Positions 1-8,113 are shown, counted from the first letter of the stretch. The stretch: 33,995 nucleotides of DNA from an uncultured Gammaproteobacteria bacterium (GCA_913061515.1 CAJXSF010000039.1:1-33995); one strand, 5' to 3'. Numbers and translations are program-made. The notes: a model not told the origin generated them from the letters alone.

Positions 1-11
1 CAAAACCCCGG

Positions 12-50
12 AAACCTCTAATTTAGAGTGCCACTAAAAATGGGAGGTTT
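12..50. repeat. Inverted repeat just downstream of the four-gene operon
   Basis: AAACCTC at 12-18 is repeated inverted as GAGGTTT at 44-50, and a second, overlapping palindrome (CTCTAA, T, TTAGAG) spans 16-28. On the minus strand the outer stem lies about 65 bases past the stop codon at 113 and is followed by GGGGTTTTG rather than a clean T-run. It could be a weak terminator for the four-gene operon. The sequence from 1 to 112 holds no convincing gene. Confidence 0.3.
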
Positions 51-112
51 ACAGTCCCAGCCCCACATTATGAAGTCATCAAATGTGTAGATGAAACGGG
101 GAAATTCAGATT

Positions 113-1021
113 TCAGAGCTCCAGCGAATAACTGATCTCGTAACCACTTGGAGGTCTATCCACCGGTAGCTCTGTATGATCTGAGGATACACGCCATACA
201 GGAAGCTCTGGATGCAACTCTTTCCCAAGTATCACAGATAAAGAAGATAGTATCTTAGGCCCCAGAGGGACAAGAAGTGGCCGAGAGTGCTCACGAATAG
301 TAAGTATTAGCGATCTAAGCGCTAAATATGTTGTATATGGTGAACTAACATCATAGTAAAACAAGTTTTCACTCGACGCTGTTAACAGTAGCTCTTTATT
401 ATTCTCTAGCACAGCGTTCTTAAACTCTTCAATAGGGCTTTCTGGTATAAATATATATGTAAATCCTGCATCTAGTAAATTAGAAACTCCAAGAGCCTTA
501 TTCTTCTCATAACCAAGCCCTATTACCACTGCAGTAGGCAACGACAAATCACCAAGAGTACCAGAAAGATTAGGTACAATTTCACACACTTTCTTTATAG
601 GAGTAGTGTCTTCTGGCGGACTAATAAACTCAGATAGTGAGTAAACCACGCTAATGATAGAGCCCTGTGGCAAGCTATCAATAAGCAAACATAAAGCTAA
701 CGCCAATCGATGCCGACTCATTACCGTAATGTCAATTAGAACTTTTAATGGCCCTACACTACTGCTCATACTAAGCTCATCAGCTAATATTTTTACAACT
801 TCATTATCATCGGGCTCGTAGATACTTGAGTTCGCGATTTCAAATTCTTGCAAGTTTTTCTGGTAAGAAAATTTATCTGTATTTACGTGATAACCAAGGA
901 CTATATTTTTCTCGGAAAGGCTCAAATATTTTCTGAATGCCGTAACAGACCTTGACTCGAAACCAAGTCCATATATCGCCAAATCAAATTCATTTGATTG
1001 AAAGTCTTTTAACATCCTCAT
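113..1021 (-). CDS. Unrecognised protein with GFESRS motif, last gene of a candidate defence operon
   Basis: I cannot name this 302-residue protein. It has an N-terminal segment DLAIYGLGFESRS (residues 13-25) and, after a beta-rich stretch, LIDITVMSRHR (95-105). The pattern suggests a Rossmann-like alpha/beta fold with a conserved Asp (about D97) and Arg residues. There is no signal peptide, no clear membrane helix and no Cys cluster, so it is probably cytoplasmic. The ATG at 1021 overlaps the TGA of the ATPase gene by four bases (ATGA), which supports this start and suggests translational coupling. It is the fourth and last gene after a Dam-like methyltransferase, a phosphoesterase and an ATPase. 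I recall similar GFExRS-type orphan proteins beside anti-phage genes, but this is memory and not a search. It could be an effector or a sensor; the sequence does not say which. Confidence 0.8.
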   Translation of the reverse strand: MRMLKDFQSNEFDLAIYGLGFESRSVTAFRKYLSLSEKNIVLGYHVNTDKFSYQKNLQEFEIANSSIYEPDDNEVVKILADELSMSSSVGPLKVLIDITVMSRHRLALALCLLIDSLPQGSIISVVYSLSEFISPPEDTTPIKKVCEIVPNLSGTLGDLSLPTAVVIGLGYEKNKALGVSNLLDAGFTYIFIPESPIEEFKNAVLENNKELLLTASSENLFYYDVSSPYTTYLALRSLILTIREHSRPLLVPLGPKILSSLSVILGKELHPELPVWRVSSDHTELPVDRPPSGYEISYSLEL

Positions 1022-2802
1022 AGTAGCCCCAGCTGTTTCGATTCCACTTTCTTAGCTTTACTCAACGCTAACTTTCGACCAGTCTGTGATTCGCTCAACA
1101 AATCAGAAAGCTCAATTTCTCTAGATTTTGCAAATAACAAATGATATTTATGTGAAAAAATATGAGAAAGTCTACAACGAGCATCTTTCAAATCTTCCAA
1201 ATTGTGAATCGGCTCCTTACGGTCAGCATCCGTGATAAGAGCTCCTGCATTCAGTGCCAATCCGACAGCATCTAAAAAGTCACTATTCGCTTCTTTCTCA
1301 AACGTAAGCGTGCCCTTTGGCTCAGGAATAAACTCAGGCTGTACGATCTCCCAACCAAAAAAACTGGCAATCTCATGAACAAGATCAAAAATAGATGCAA
1401 ATCGATCATTTTCAGATCGAATTGCAATTGTATTTAATAAAGCTTTGTAAGAATTAAAAATATCTTCCAACGCTTTAAGTTGTTGAGAAACGGCGATCGA
1501 ATCTACAGTTTTCGCATATGGCAAGAGATTATTCACTAAGCCAATGAGCATTCTCGGATTATATTCCATGGCTTTGCATAAGTTATCAAACCCAGCGTAG
1601 TAATCTGGGCACCTTTTGCGGCTAGCCATTCGTCCTTTTTTGATATAATAATTTCTTAAATATGCGACAAATTTAATTTTTCGCACATTGGGCGCTTTAT
1701 CTTTTTCTGTGTAAGCAGAAATATTACTAATAATAATTTTTTTGTTGTCTAAATATTCTCGAAAAGTTGGGTCTTTTTCAGATAATTCTGAGAATACTTT
1801 TTCCGTGCTTATATCACCTGGCACTTTAAAATAATGCGAAATCATTTTCTCAAGATCATTTTTCTTGAATATACTACTACAAAGCCTTTTAGAAAAATCG
1901 AGACCAGACTTCTCCGACTTTCCGGTTAGGTTTATAAAAGATACGTCTTGTTTGTTCATAGAACTGTCAGAATTGACTGTGACACTCAAATTCTTGTGAT
2001 ATGGGGACAATGAAAGTTTTAGGATGAGGTCTTCTGCCCCTCCCCGCATAGAATCAACTAAAGGTTGAATTATCTCCTCTGGAGCTAACTCTAACTCATC
2101 AAATAAAAACCCCCATTTATGCCCACGCTCATTAATATAGGCATTGATTATCCTAATGCTAGAACCCAGTATTGAGGTTATTTCCCCACCAATCGTTTTT
2201 GGCATGACCTCGACCAAACCGCTGTTGAAGTAAACGCCAGTAATGTAATCTGTGATCTCTTTCTTTTTTGCTGTTATAGACGTTTCTAGACTCCTAATAG
2301 AAGGGATTTTTGGTGTAACACACCATAATTCAGCTAGCTCCTTCACAAGCTCACACTCATCAGTTTTAGATATATTTATAGGTTTGAAATTACGTTTAGA
2401 CCTCTTAGTTCGATATTCCAAGGTGTCTGTAAGTCGCTCCAATGTGTGATAAGTAAATGTAGATAGTAGCAACGCCTCCAGTTTTCTAGAGTGCGTTTGA
2501 CTATCTCTAATGTGTTGATATTGAGTCTTCCAGAACCTATCCGTTGGAACGAAAACACCAGAAAACGTCACACTTTCCCGAAAAGACTGAGCCTGAGGGT
2601 CACACCAGATATCCAAAGCCTCTGCTTGGAGCATTCTAACTAGAGTAGTTTTACCACTTCCTCTAGGTCCAATTAGAATTGTGTGATTTGTTGATGCCAA
2701 CTCCTTAAAGTCTTCGCTAATTATAAAAGATTTACATAATTGCTCATTGGTTAGTGTTCGAGCATTAAATGATTCATATATTGACGGGGCTTGATTATTC
2801 AT
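1018..2802 (-). CDS. Orc/Cdc6-like P-loop ATPase of candidate defence operon
   Basis: This 594-residue ATPase has a Walker A motif GPRGSGKTT at about residues 45-53 and a Walker B-like GFLFDELE at about 231-238, with KLSLSPY shortly after as a possible sensor strand. About 180 residues separate the two motifs, more than in a simple AAA+ core. The motif spacing and the FNAR-containing N-terminus resemble the bacterial ORC-CDC6-like ATPases seen in defence loci; this is inference from motifs. I place the start at the ATG at 2802, where ATGAATAA overlaps the phosphoesterase stop by eight bases and GGGTAGG lies just upstream. A TTG at 2817 would add five residues. There is no membrane segment. 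It is likely the energy-using sensor or motor of the four-gene set, partnering the phosphoesterase. A Rad50-like role is unlikely because no long coiled coil separates the Walker motifs. Confidence 0.85.
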   Translation of the reverse strand: MNNQAPSIYESFNARTLTNEQLCKSFIISEDFKELASTNHTILIGPRGSGKTTLVRMLQAEALDIWCDPQAQSFRESVTFSGVFVPTDRFWKTQYQHIRDSQTHSRKLEALLLSTFTYHTLERLTDTLEYRTKRSKRNFKPINISKTDECELVKELAELWCVTPKIPSIRSLETSITAKKKEITDYITGVYFNSGLVEVMPKTIGGEITSILGSSIRIINAYINERGHKWGFLFDELELAPEEIIQPLVDSMRGGAEDLILKLSLSPYHKNLSVTVNSDSSMNKQDVSFINLTGKSEKSGLDFSKRLCSSIFKKNDLEKMISHYFKVPGDISTEKVFSELSEKDPTFREYLDNKKIIISNISAYTEKDKAPNVRKIKFVAYLRNYYIKKGRMASRKRCPDYYAGFDNLCKAMEYNPRMLIGLVNNLLPYAKTVDSIAVSQQLKALEDIFNSYKALLNTIAIRSENDRFASIFDLVHEIASFFGWEIVQPEFIPEPKGTLTFEKEANSDFLDAVGLALNAGALITDADRKEPIHNLEDLKDARCRLSHIFSHKYHLLFAKSREIELSDLLSESQTGRKLALSKAKKVESKQLGLL

Positions 2803-3979
2803 AGGGCCTACCCACAACAGAAATTGAGTAATTTTCTACTTCTACAGATAGTTGACTTTGCTCTAGCAACTGAACCAGCCTATCGAAGTCAGAAGGTGTG
2901 AAATGCCTTGTTGATTTAGTTAATTCTTGTAGTTCTTCCTTTTCTAAGAATGGACACTCGTCAGTAATCGCGTCTTTTATTTTTAAACTGACTTGATATG
3001 GGTTTTCGGAGCTCCCAAAGCCCCCCTTAGCAGGAAGGTTTTTTGCTTGCGATGGTCTCCAGCTGCTAGAAAGTACACGCTCGTATGTTTCAAATGTTCC
3101 TACGGGAATACCAACGGCCAAACTAGAATCAAGCTCCACCTCTAAAACATAGAATTGATTGGAGGTTCTGCTTTCTATTTTGCTATATATTTGTGCCGAC
3201 AGACTACCTGCCGAAAATATGATAGGTGGAGATCGCCCAGCTGCACTAGCGTACGTAATTTCTGGAAAATGTTTGTGCCCATGAATAATTAACCACGCAC
3301 CTCCTTTTACTTCATGAAGCCGCCGAAGTAACAATTCTCCACCTTCCATTGACTCATAATCTACTTCCTCATCTACATGTTCCATTTTTAAAGGGTGGTG
3401 ATGACAAACAAGAATATTCAACGGTTGATCCTCATACTCTTCAGACTGGATGAACTCGCCGATCTCTTCGATTGTAGTGCTACCTACTTTCCCATGCTTA
3501 TCTTCTTCACCCTCACCATGAAAAGCGCTTGTATTCAGCAATATTGCATTGTATCCAAGCTCTTCACCACTTACATGGCACCAGTCAGACTTAAGAAATA
3601 TCTCATTTTTTCTAGGGCAAGTAGTAGGGAAAGGTCGCTCAGCATTTTCTAGAGTTATTTTGGGGTTTTCATTGTCGGGCGGGCGAGATTTATGGTCGTG
3701 ATTGCCGGGAACACATAGCAACTCATCAATGTCCAATTCTTCTTTAATGCGGTGAATAAACTCTAGCCCCGCATTAAAGCATAGCTCATCTCCTATATTG
3801 GATATATCACCCGCACATACAAGCAAATCAAACTTTTGATCTAATCCTTTAATATAGTTGACAATGCTGTCCGCATATTCGCGCTTGGAATCACCCAGAA
3901 ACAAATGTGAGTATTTACTTTTTGATTTATCGGTAATTGCATGAATATCTGATATGACTAATATTTTCAGCTTAGTCAT
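2795..3979 (-). CDS. Calcineurin-like metallophosphoesterase of candidate defence operon
   Basis: The 394-residue protein carries the full calcineurin-like metal-binding set: SDIH (residues 10-13), AGD (56-58), PGNHDH (91-96), CHHHP (192-196) and GHKH (234-237). The family hydrolyses phosphodiesters with two metal ions; substrates range from cyclic nucleotides (CpdA) to DNA ends (SbcD/Mre11). A C-terminal region of about 120 residues after the catalytic domain shows no motif I know. The ATG at 3979 places the usual beta-strand KILVISDIH at the N-terminus and overlaps the methyltransferase stop as ATGACTAA. An upstream ATG at 4009 would add ten residues. Its size is close to SbcD, and it is followed by an ATPase, so a nuclease-ATPase pair is possible. 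A nucleotide-signal phosphodiesterase is equally open. Active-site residues appear intact. Confidence 0.9.
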   Translation of the reverse strand: MTKLKILVISDIHAITDKSKSKYSHLFLGDSKREYADSIVNYIKGLDQKFDLLVCAGDISNIGDELCFNAGLEFIHRIKEELDIDELLCVPGNHDHKSRPPDNENPKITLENAERPFPTTCPRKNEIFLKSDWCHVSGEELGYNAILLNTSAFHGEGEEDKHGKVGSTTIEEIGEFIQSEEYEDQPLNILVCHHHPLKMEHVDEEVDYESMEGGELLLRRLHEVKGGAWLIIHGHKHFPEITYASAAGRSPPIIFSAGSLSAQIYSKIESRTSNQFYVLEVELDSSLAVGIPVGTFETYERVLSSSWRPSQAKNLPAKGGFGSSENPYQVSLKIKDAITDECPFLEKEELQELTKSTRHFTPSDFDRLVQLLEQSQLSVEVENYSISVVGRPYE

Positions 3980-4766
3980 AGTTTTTAACCAATATTTCTT
4001 CAGCCTCATTCCAGCTGTTCTTAAATCCTGATATATGGCGCTTAACCGAAAGTCGCTCTACATTGAAATTCATTTGAAGTGTTGAAATAGTTTCTTCACA
4101 GGCCCTGTAAGAAAAAAGGAACTTCACACCTTTTTTGTGCAGAAGCTCTAGGTCTGCAAAAAGAGCACCTAAATGCGAACTATTAAAGCTTCCGAGACCA
4201 TATTGACCAGTGAAATTCACTGATTTTGAATAAGGTGGATCAATGTAAGCAAAATCACCTTTTTTCAAGCTCTTTAAAGTTTCATGATATGTAGCAACCC
4301 TCAAAGTCGCTTCTTTAAGTTTCTTTCGCGATGAATCGAAAACTTCTTGTGGCGGAAAAGTTCCAGTTTTGTTGCCACGCGGAACGTTGAATTGACCTAA
4401 CTTATTAGTTCGATAAACACCATTGAAGCAATTCCTATTTAGGTACAAGAATCTGATGGCACGCTCATTAGCATTTTGTGTTGACGGATCGATACTTCTT
4501 ACTCTGTAATATTCCTTTTCGGTATTTGGAACAGCTAGCAACTGATCTCTGATCTCCTTATTCGATTTAATTTCGTTTAAAGCATTAATTAGTTCACTAT
4601 TGATGTCAGTTAACAACGCAGGTTTTTTTTTCGACTCAAAGAACAGGCATGCTGAGCCGCAAAATGGCTCAACATACCTTTCATAGTCTTTCGGGAGTGA
4701 CTTAACAAGTGTATCCAATAATTTTCGCTTGCTACCAGCCCACCGGATGAGGGGTTTACTTTGCAA
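3972..4766 (-). CDS. Dam-like (D12 class) DNA adenine-N6 methyltransferase
   Basis: This 264-residue protein has the D12/Dam family hallmarks: RWAGSKRKLL at the N-terminus, the SAM-binding VEPFCGSACLFF (about 32-43), NRNCFNGVYRT (110-120) followed by FNVPRG, and the catalytic DPPY (176-179). It should methylate adenine N6 in a short DNA site, probably GATC-like, although the target cannot be read from the sequence. The start is TTG at 4766, eight bases after a good Shine-Dalgarno AAAGGAAAG. It is the first gene of a four-gene overlapping operon and no classical restriction endonuclease lies beside it. In this setting it may mark self DNA for a system built from the downstream phosphoesterase, ATPase and GFESRS protein. 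It could instead be an orphan phage- or island-type Dam. Confidence 0.93.
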   Translation of the reverse strand: MQSKPLIRWAGSKRKLLDTLVKSLPKDYERYVEPFCGSACLFFESKKKPALLTDINSELINALNEIKSNKEIRDQLLAVPNTEKEYYRVRSIDPSTQNANERAIRFLYLNRNCFNGVYRTNKLGQFNVPRGNKTGTFPPQEVFDSSRKKLKEATLRVATYHETLKSLKKGDFAYIDPPYSKSVNFTGQYGLGSFNSSHLGALFADLELLHKKGVKFLFSYRACEETISTLQMNFNVERLSVKRHISGFKNSWNEAEEILVKNYD

Positions 4767-4988
4767 TTCTTACTTTCCTTTACAAATTGCTTAAATATAG
4801 CCTGTTGAATTCGATCCTAGTCGATCATGATGCCAATTTGTAAGACTTTGGGCAATAAATTCCCTTTCTCATTTGCTTTGGATGAAATCCATAACGCAAT
4901 CTCGGCGCACTGGCTAAAGTTGATTTCACCGTATTCCGTTCAGCTCCCCAATTACAGTCTTCCCTAATAGTTTTTCTAGGAGTTACAA
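4767..4988. other. Leader region of the four-gene operon
   Basis: No gene is visible in this 222-base stretch. It must hold the minus-strand promoter of the methyltransferase operon. TATATT lies about 30 bases upstream of the TTG start, but I see no good -35 hexamer, so I do not call a promoter. Together with the adjoining recombination-site array it forms the 355-base gap between the methyltransferase and the resolvase. Confidence 0.4.
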
Positions 4989-5105
4989 GGTGTCAACAAA
5001 CGATCGTTTACTGACACCAGACAAAGCATGGCTCGATTGGTGTCATAAACCGGTAGTTGACTTATATATGATACCTTTGTATATTTGACACCACTAAGTG
5101 ACACC
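4989..5105. other. Candidate three-part res site for the adjacent serine resolvase
   Basis: Five copies of GGTGTCA/TGACACC occur in 117 bases: 4989-4995 (+), 5012-5018 (-), 5039-5045 (+), 5086-5092 (-) and 5099-5105 (-). The first pair bounds a near-perfect 30-base palindrome (26 of 30 positions paired) centred on CGATCG, as expected of a resolvase crossover site I. GGTGTCAT at 5039 faces ATGATACC ending at 5075, giving a second inverted site of 37 bases. Its centre is about 53 bases from the first, the spacing I recall for sites I and II in Tn3/gamma-delta res. The last two copies could form site III, which overlaps the start region of the resolvase gene and would allow autoregulation. Confidence 0.65.
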
Positions 5106-5121
5106 AATGATTGGGGTAGCG

Positions 5122-5685
5122 ATGCGAACATTCGGATATGGTAGATGTAGTACTGATGACCAGAACCCACTGGTTCAGCGACGAGAATTAAAAGATCGAG
5201 GCTATGAGATAGAAGAATCTCGATTTGTTTACGAGATCGTGTCTGGCGGCGTACCCGCTATGCAGCGTAAAGAGTTTGCGAACCTGGTGAATCATAAGCT
5301 GGAAACAGGTGATCGATTGGTAGTTGCCAAGCTGGATCGTCTAGGTCGTAACAACGTAGACGTGCAGAATACAGTTAGTCAGCTTCTTGAGCGTGGCATC
5401 AAGGTTTGCTGTCTTGATATACCCGTTCAAGACCTTACAAGCTCAGAAGGCAAGCTGATGCTTCAATTGATGGCTTCCTTTGCAGAGTTCGAAAAGGCAC
5501 GAAACCGTGAACGAACTATGGCGGGGCTGGCAGACTCAAGTAAGAAGTCAGGTCGACCACCAGCTACTAAGACTACAAAGGCTGTAATCGCATCTAGGGC
5601 GCAAGGTAGGTCGCAGAGTGAAACAGCAAGAAGCCTAGGTATATCGCTAGCTACAGTAAAGAGACATTGGAATAAGCAGCTGTAG
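5122..5685 (+). CDS. Tn3-type serine resolvase
   Basis: This 187-residue small serine recombinase (typical resolvase length about 185) has the N-terminal FGYGRCST with the nucleophile at Ser10, the same position as in Tn3/gamma-delta resolvase. That agreement supports the ATG at 5122 over the GTG at 5098 and the ATG at 5107. VAKLDRLGRN provides the conserved Arg pair of the active site. MASFAEFEKARNRERTMAGL is the E-helix region leading into the DNA-binding part, and SQSETARSLGISLATVKRHW is the C-terminal helix-turn-helix. It should resolve cointegrates or invert DNA at the repeats just upstream. No tnpA transposase is seen. It could be the survivor of a Tn3-family transposon or the recombinase of the island carrying the four-gene operon. 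Confidence 0.93.
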   Translation: MRTFGYGRCSTDDQNPLVQRRELKDRGYEIEESRFVYEIVSGGVPAMQRKEFANLVNHKLETGDRLVVAKLDRLGRNNVDVQNTVSQLLERGIKVCCLDIPVQDLTSSEGKLMLQLMASFAEFEKARNRERTMAGLADSSKKSGRPPATKTTKAVIASRAQGRSQSETARSLGISLATVKRHWNKQL

Positions 5686-5698
5686 ATAGGCAGGTGTG

Positions 5699-6130
5699 TT
5701 AGGCAAACAGCAGCTTAGACACTCCACGATACAGCCAGTAGAAACTTCTTGGGTTCGACAGCTTGCGATATATCCAGTAGAGCAGCAGAAGTACAGGAAC
5801 AAAGATGAAAGCACCAATGATGCCACTACCCACGCTTTGCCAATAAGTAAGGCCCGTATACTCCCAGAAGAAGATGCTGCCAACCAAAGTGGTCAACATC
5901 AAAAACCCTACCGCCAGCATTCCTATCCAAACCGCAGTAAGAGCCACATATCTTGATACCGTCAAGTATGTCGGCCAGCGCGCCTCGTCGTTGGTACTTT
6001 GAAGCTCGTCGTCCTCAATCTGCACCAGGGGCGCTGCATCTAGGTCAGCTGGCTGTAGGTTTAATGCACCAGCAATAGCACTACGAGTTCGCAATGAAGC
6101 CACACCGTCAGTCGAAACTACTAAGAGCAA
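5699..6130 (-). CDS. Small membrane protein, start uncertain
   Basis: I do not recognise this reading frame of up to 143 residues. Two hydrophobic stretches, roughly residues 62-88 and 98-122, look like transmembrane helices, followed by a basic tail (IYRKLSNPRSF). The only start for the full frame is TTG at 6130, directly after an in-frame TAA and without a Shine-Dalgarno. The true start may therefore lie further in, or the gene may have lost its 5' end. It is convergent with the resolvase, with only 13 bases between the two stops. Nothing indicates a function. Confidence 0.45.
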   Translation of the reverse strand: MLLVVSTDGVASLRTRSAIAGALNLQPADLDAAPLVQIEDDELQSTNDEARWPTYLTVSRYVALTAVWIGMLAVGFLMLTTLVGSIFFWEYTGLTYWQSVGSGIIGAFIFVPVLLLLYWIYRKLSNPRSFYWLYRGVSKLLFA

Positions 6131-6310
6131 TTAAACTCTAATAATATCAATGCGAAGCTATATTCTTTGTAGGCTGGAAAAGGGCTGGGTGTAGTGAGTA
6201 AACGAGAGCGACCGCAGGTTTGCGAAAGCCCAATTGGAAGGTTGGTGTAGTCTAAGGCTTAGGCCTAGGGTGAAAATTCAGCCTAATCCGCAAATGGTCG
6301 TAAAGCGATG

Positions 6311-7429
6311 CTACTTTAGACGAACGAGAAGAAGCTTGGCGAACGTGCGAAGCGAGATTACTTCTTGCAGGACAAAGCCGCATCGTTCAAGTAAATATTT
6401 CCATTCAGTCTCTGTTCGTTCACGACCTCGGGTGCCAATAAGCATTTGCATATCGAAGCTCGCTACCGTTGGTTCAATTCCCTTTGCATCCGCTACACAA
6501 TCAACTATGGCTATACTTGCACGGTGCTGCCCAAAAGCTTCGCGAAGGTTAATCAGTATTTTTTCGGCGTCTGGGTTGCCCATACCGTGGAAAATCGCAA
6601 AGAGAAGAAAAATGTCGCGCTCGGAGCATGCACTTGGGATAGATTCCAACATGTTGCCACCACTATAGGTAATTCGCGCTAAAACTTGCGAATCTATTCC
6701 CTTCTGGCGGTCTAAGAGTGCATTTTCAATAACTTGAGGGCGATCGAAGATTAAAGCTTGCAAGTGTGGGTGACGATTGAGAATAGCAATTGATTTACTG
6801 CCGCTAGACCCGCCAACATCGATGATACGGTCGAATTGCCCCCAATCGAAGTCGTCAAGATAGTCTGAGCCAGTGAGCGCTTCAACTGACTCCATGGCGC
6901 TGGTAAACAGGTTGTCGAGCTTTGGGTGATGATCGAGATAGTCGAACAGCTCTTCCCCGTGACTTTGTACAAAAGGAACTTCTCCACTACGAAGAGCAGG
7001 GCCTAGCTCTTCAAACCAAGCGTGGCTCATTTCTGGGGAGTTGTGCAACAGAATCATACTGCTTACGTTTTGCCGAGATGTGCTGCGCAAGCAGTCAGAC
7101 AGTTTGTTGTTTCGAAAGTGACGTTCAGTGCTTTCTTCGAAAACACCGATTGAAGCTAGCATGCGCAATAAGCGATAAAGATAGTCTGAATCCAATTTCA
7201 GTTTAGTGGCGATTTCGTCACTTGGTAATTCGTCGTCACCGATAGCATCAGCTACACCTAACTCTGTGGCGACGTAGAGTGCTCGCGATTGCCAATAGGC
7301 ACTCCCAATTTGAATTAGACGAAATGGTGGAGGTACCAGCTTATTTGGCAGCGCAGCAAGTAAGTTGGCAAAACGCATAGCACGTTGGAACATTCTGACC
7401 TTAAAGCCATTACGTTGTAGTTTACGCAC
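6311..7429 (-). CDS. CrtF/plant-type SAM-dependent O-methyltransferase
   Basis: This protein of 372 residues has the family's two-part layout. The N-terminal dimerisation winged helix (residues about 40-110) includes LPSDEIATKLKLDSDYLYRLLRML. The Rossmann domain has IIDVGGSSGSKS (202-213) for SAM and GRERTETEWKYLLERCGF near the end. The family methylates hydroxyl groups of small aromatic or isoprenoid substrates. The general-base His is kept (H281), but the usual HDW context is replaced by HGMGN, so substrate and rate may differ. The GTG start at 7429 overlaps the TetR stop by eight bases; an ATG at 7393 is an alternative. Co-transcription with TetR suggests the regulator controls this enzyme in response to a small molecule. 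Confidence 0.85.
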   Translation of the reverse strand: MRKLQRNGFKVRMFQRAMRFANLLAALPNKLVPPPFRLIQIGSAYWQSRALYVATELGVADAIGDDELPSDEIATKLKLDSDYLYRLLRMLASIGVFEESTERHFRNNKLSDCLRSTSRQNVSSMILLHNSPEMSHAWFEELGPALRSGEVPFVQSHGEELFDYLDHHPKLDNLFTSAMESVEALTGSDYLDDFDWGQFDRIIDVGGSSGSKSIAILNRHPHLQALIFDRPQVIENALLDRQKGIDSQVLARITYSGGNMLESIPSACSERDIFLLFAIFHGMGNPDAEKILINLREAFGQHRASIAIVDCVADAKGIEPTVASFDMQMLIGTRGRERTETEWKYLLERCGFVLQEVISLRTFAKLLLVRLK

Positions 7430-8042
7430 CTGATGCCTCCTTTACTGGTAACAATCCAGCACTAAAAAAGCGGCCATTGATGGTCGCTAGTTGCTCAAGA
7501 AATTCAGTATCCATCTCCCTCTCGATCTGCGCCTCAAAAACGGGTTTAAGCAGCATTGGCATCATCGCCAAGCTAACGAAAGCAATGCGTACCATATCGG
7601 CGTCCAAGTCCTTTTCGACTAATCCACGCTGTTTAAGTAAGTCAAAGGTTTCTTTACTGCGCTGCCTGCCCCGTTCCAATAGTTGGTATATGAAGCGTTT
7701 ACCGGGACCATGGTTAAGTGCCAGCACTTTAAGTACTAAACTAGGAAAACGAGGATTTTCTTGCATTGTGCGGTAGTAAATTTGGAAGTATTCAGTAAAA
7801 CCTTTTGTAGAAGAAAGTAGGGAGCTTTCGAGCACATCGAGCAGTGGAAGTAGAACATGGCGAATCATCTCTTCGTATAGTCCCTCTTTGTTGCCAAAGT
7901 AGTAACGAATCATCGACACATTTGTATTGGCTGTCGTCGCAATTTGTCTGGTAGTTACGCGATGATAATCATCGTCAAGGAAGCATTGCATGGCTGCATT
8001 AAGTAAACGTTGTTGCACACTTGTTTCGTCTGATTTAACCAT
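7422..8042 (-). CDS. TetR-family transcriptional regulator
   Basis: A 206-residue regulator with an N-terminal TetR helix-turn-helix: RLLNAAMQCFLDDDYHRVTTRQIA followed, after a short turn, by NVSMIRYYFGNKEGLYEEMI (about residues 11-60). The C-terminal ligand-binding part is helical and not assignable to a ligand. ATG at 8042 starts the gene, and its stop overlaps the O-methyltransferase start, so the two form an operon. A perfect inverted repeat 46 bases upstream may be its operator. A likely role is repression of its own operon, lifted by the substrate of the methyltransferase or a related compound; this is inferred from layout only. Confidence 0.92.
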   Translation of the reverse strand: MVKSDETSVQQRLLNAAMQCFLDDDYHRVTTRQIATTANTNVSMIRYYFGNKEGLYEEMIRHVLLPLLDVLESSLLSSTKGFTEYFQIYYRTMQENPRFPSLVLKVLALNHGPGKRFIYQLLERGRQRSKETFDLLKQRGLVEKDLDADMVRIAFVSLAMMPMLLKPVFEAQIEREMDTEFLEQLATINGRFFSAGLLPVKEASGA

Positions 8043-8087
8043 GCGATTTAGGTTATCAGCACCCCAATCGAGACTCTAGCGTTATCG

Positions 8088-8113
8088 TCAATCAATTTTG
8101 CTGTCTTGATTGA
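8088..8113. promoter_or_regulatory. Possible TetR operator
   Basis: TCAATCAA at 8088-8095 is repeated inverted as TTGATTGA at 8106-8113, a perfect 8-base palindrome with a 10-base centre, located 46 bases before the TetR ATG. Size and position suit autoregulation. An 8-base repeat of this kind occurs by chance several times in a window this long, so position is the main support. Confidence 0.35.

Noticed and set aside
1018..3979. Phosphoesterase and ATPase as an SbcCD (Mre11-Rad50) pair.
   Set aside because: The phosphoesterase size fits, but the ATPase lacks the long coiled coil between Walker A and B and is far too short for SbcC.
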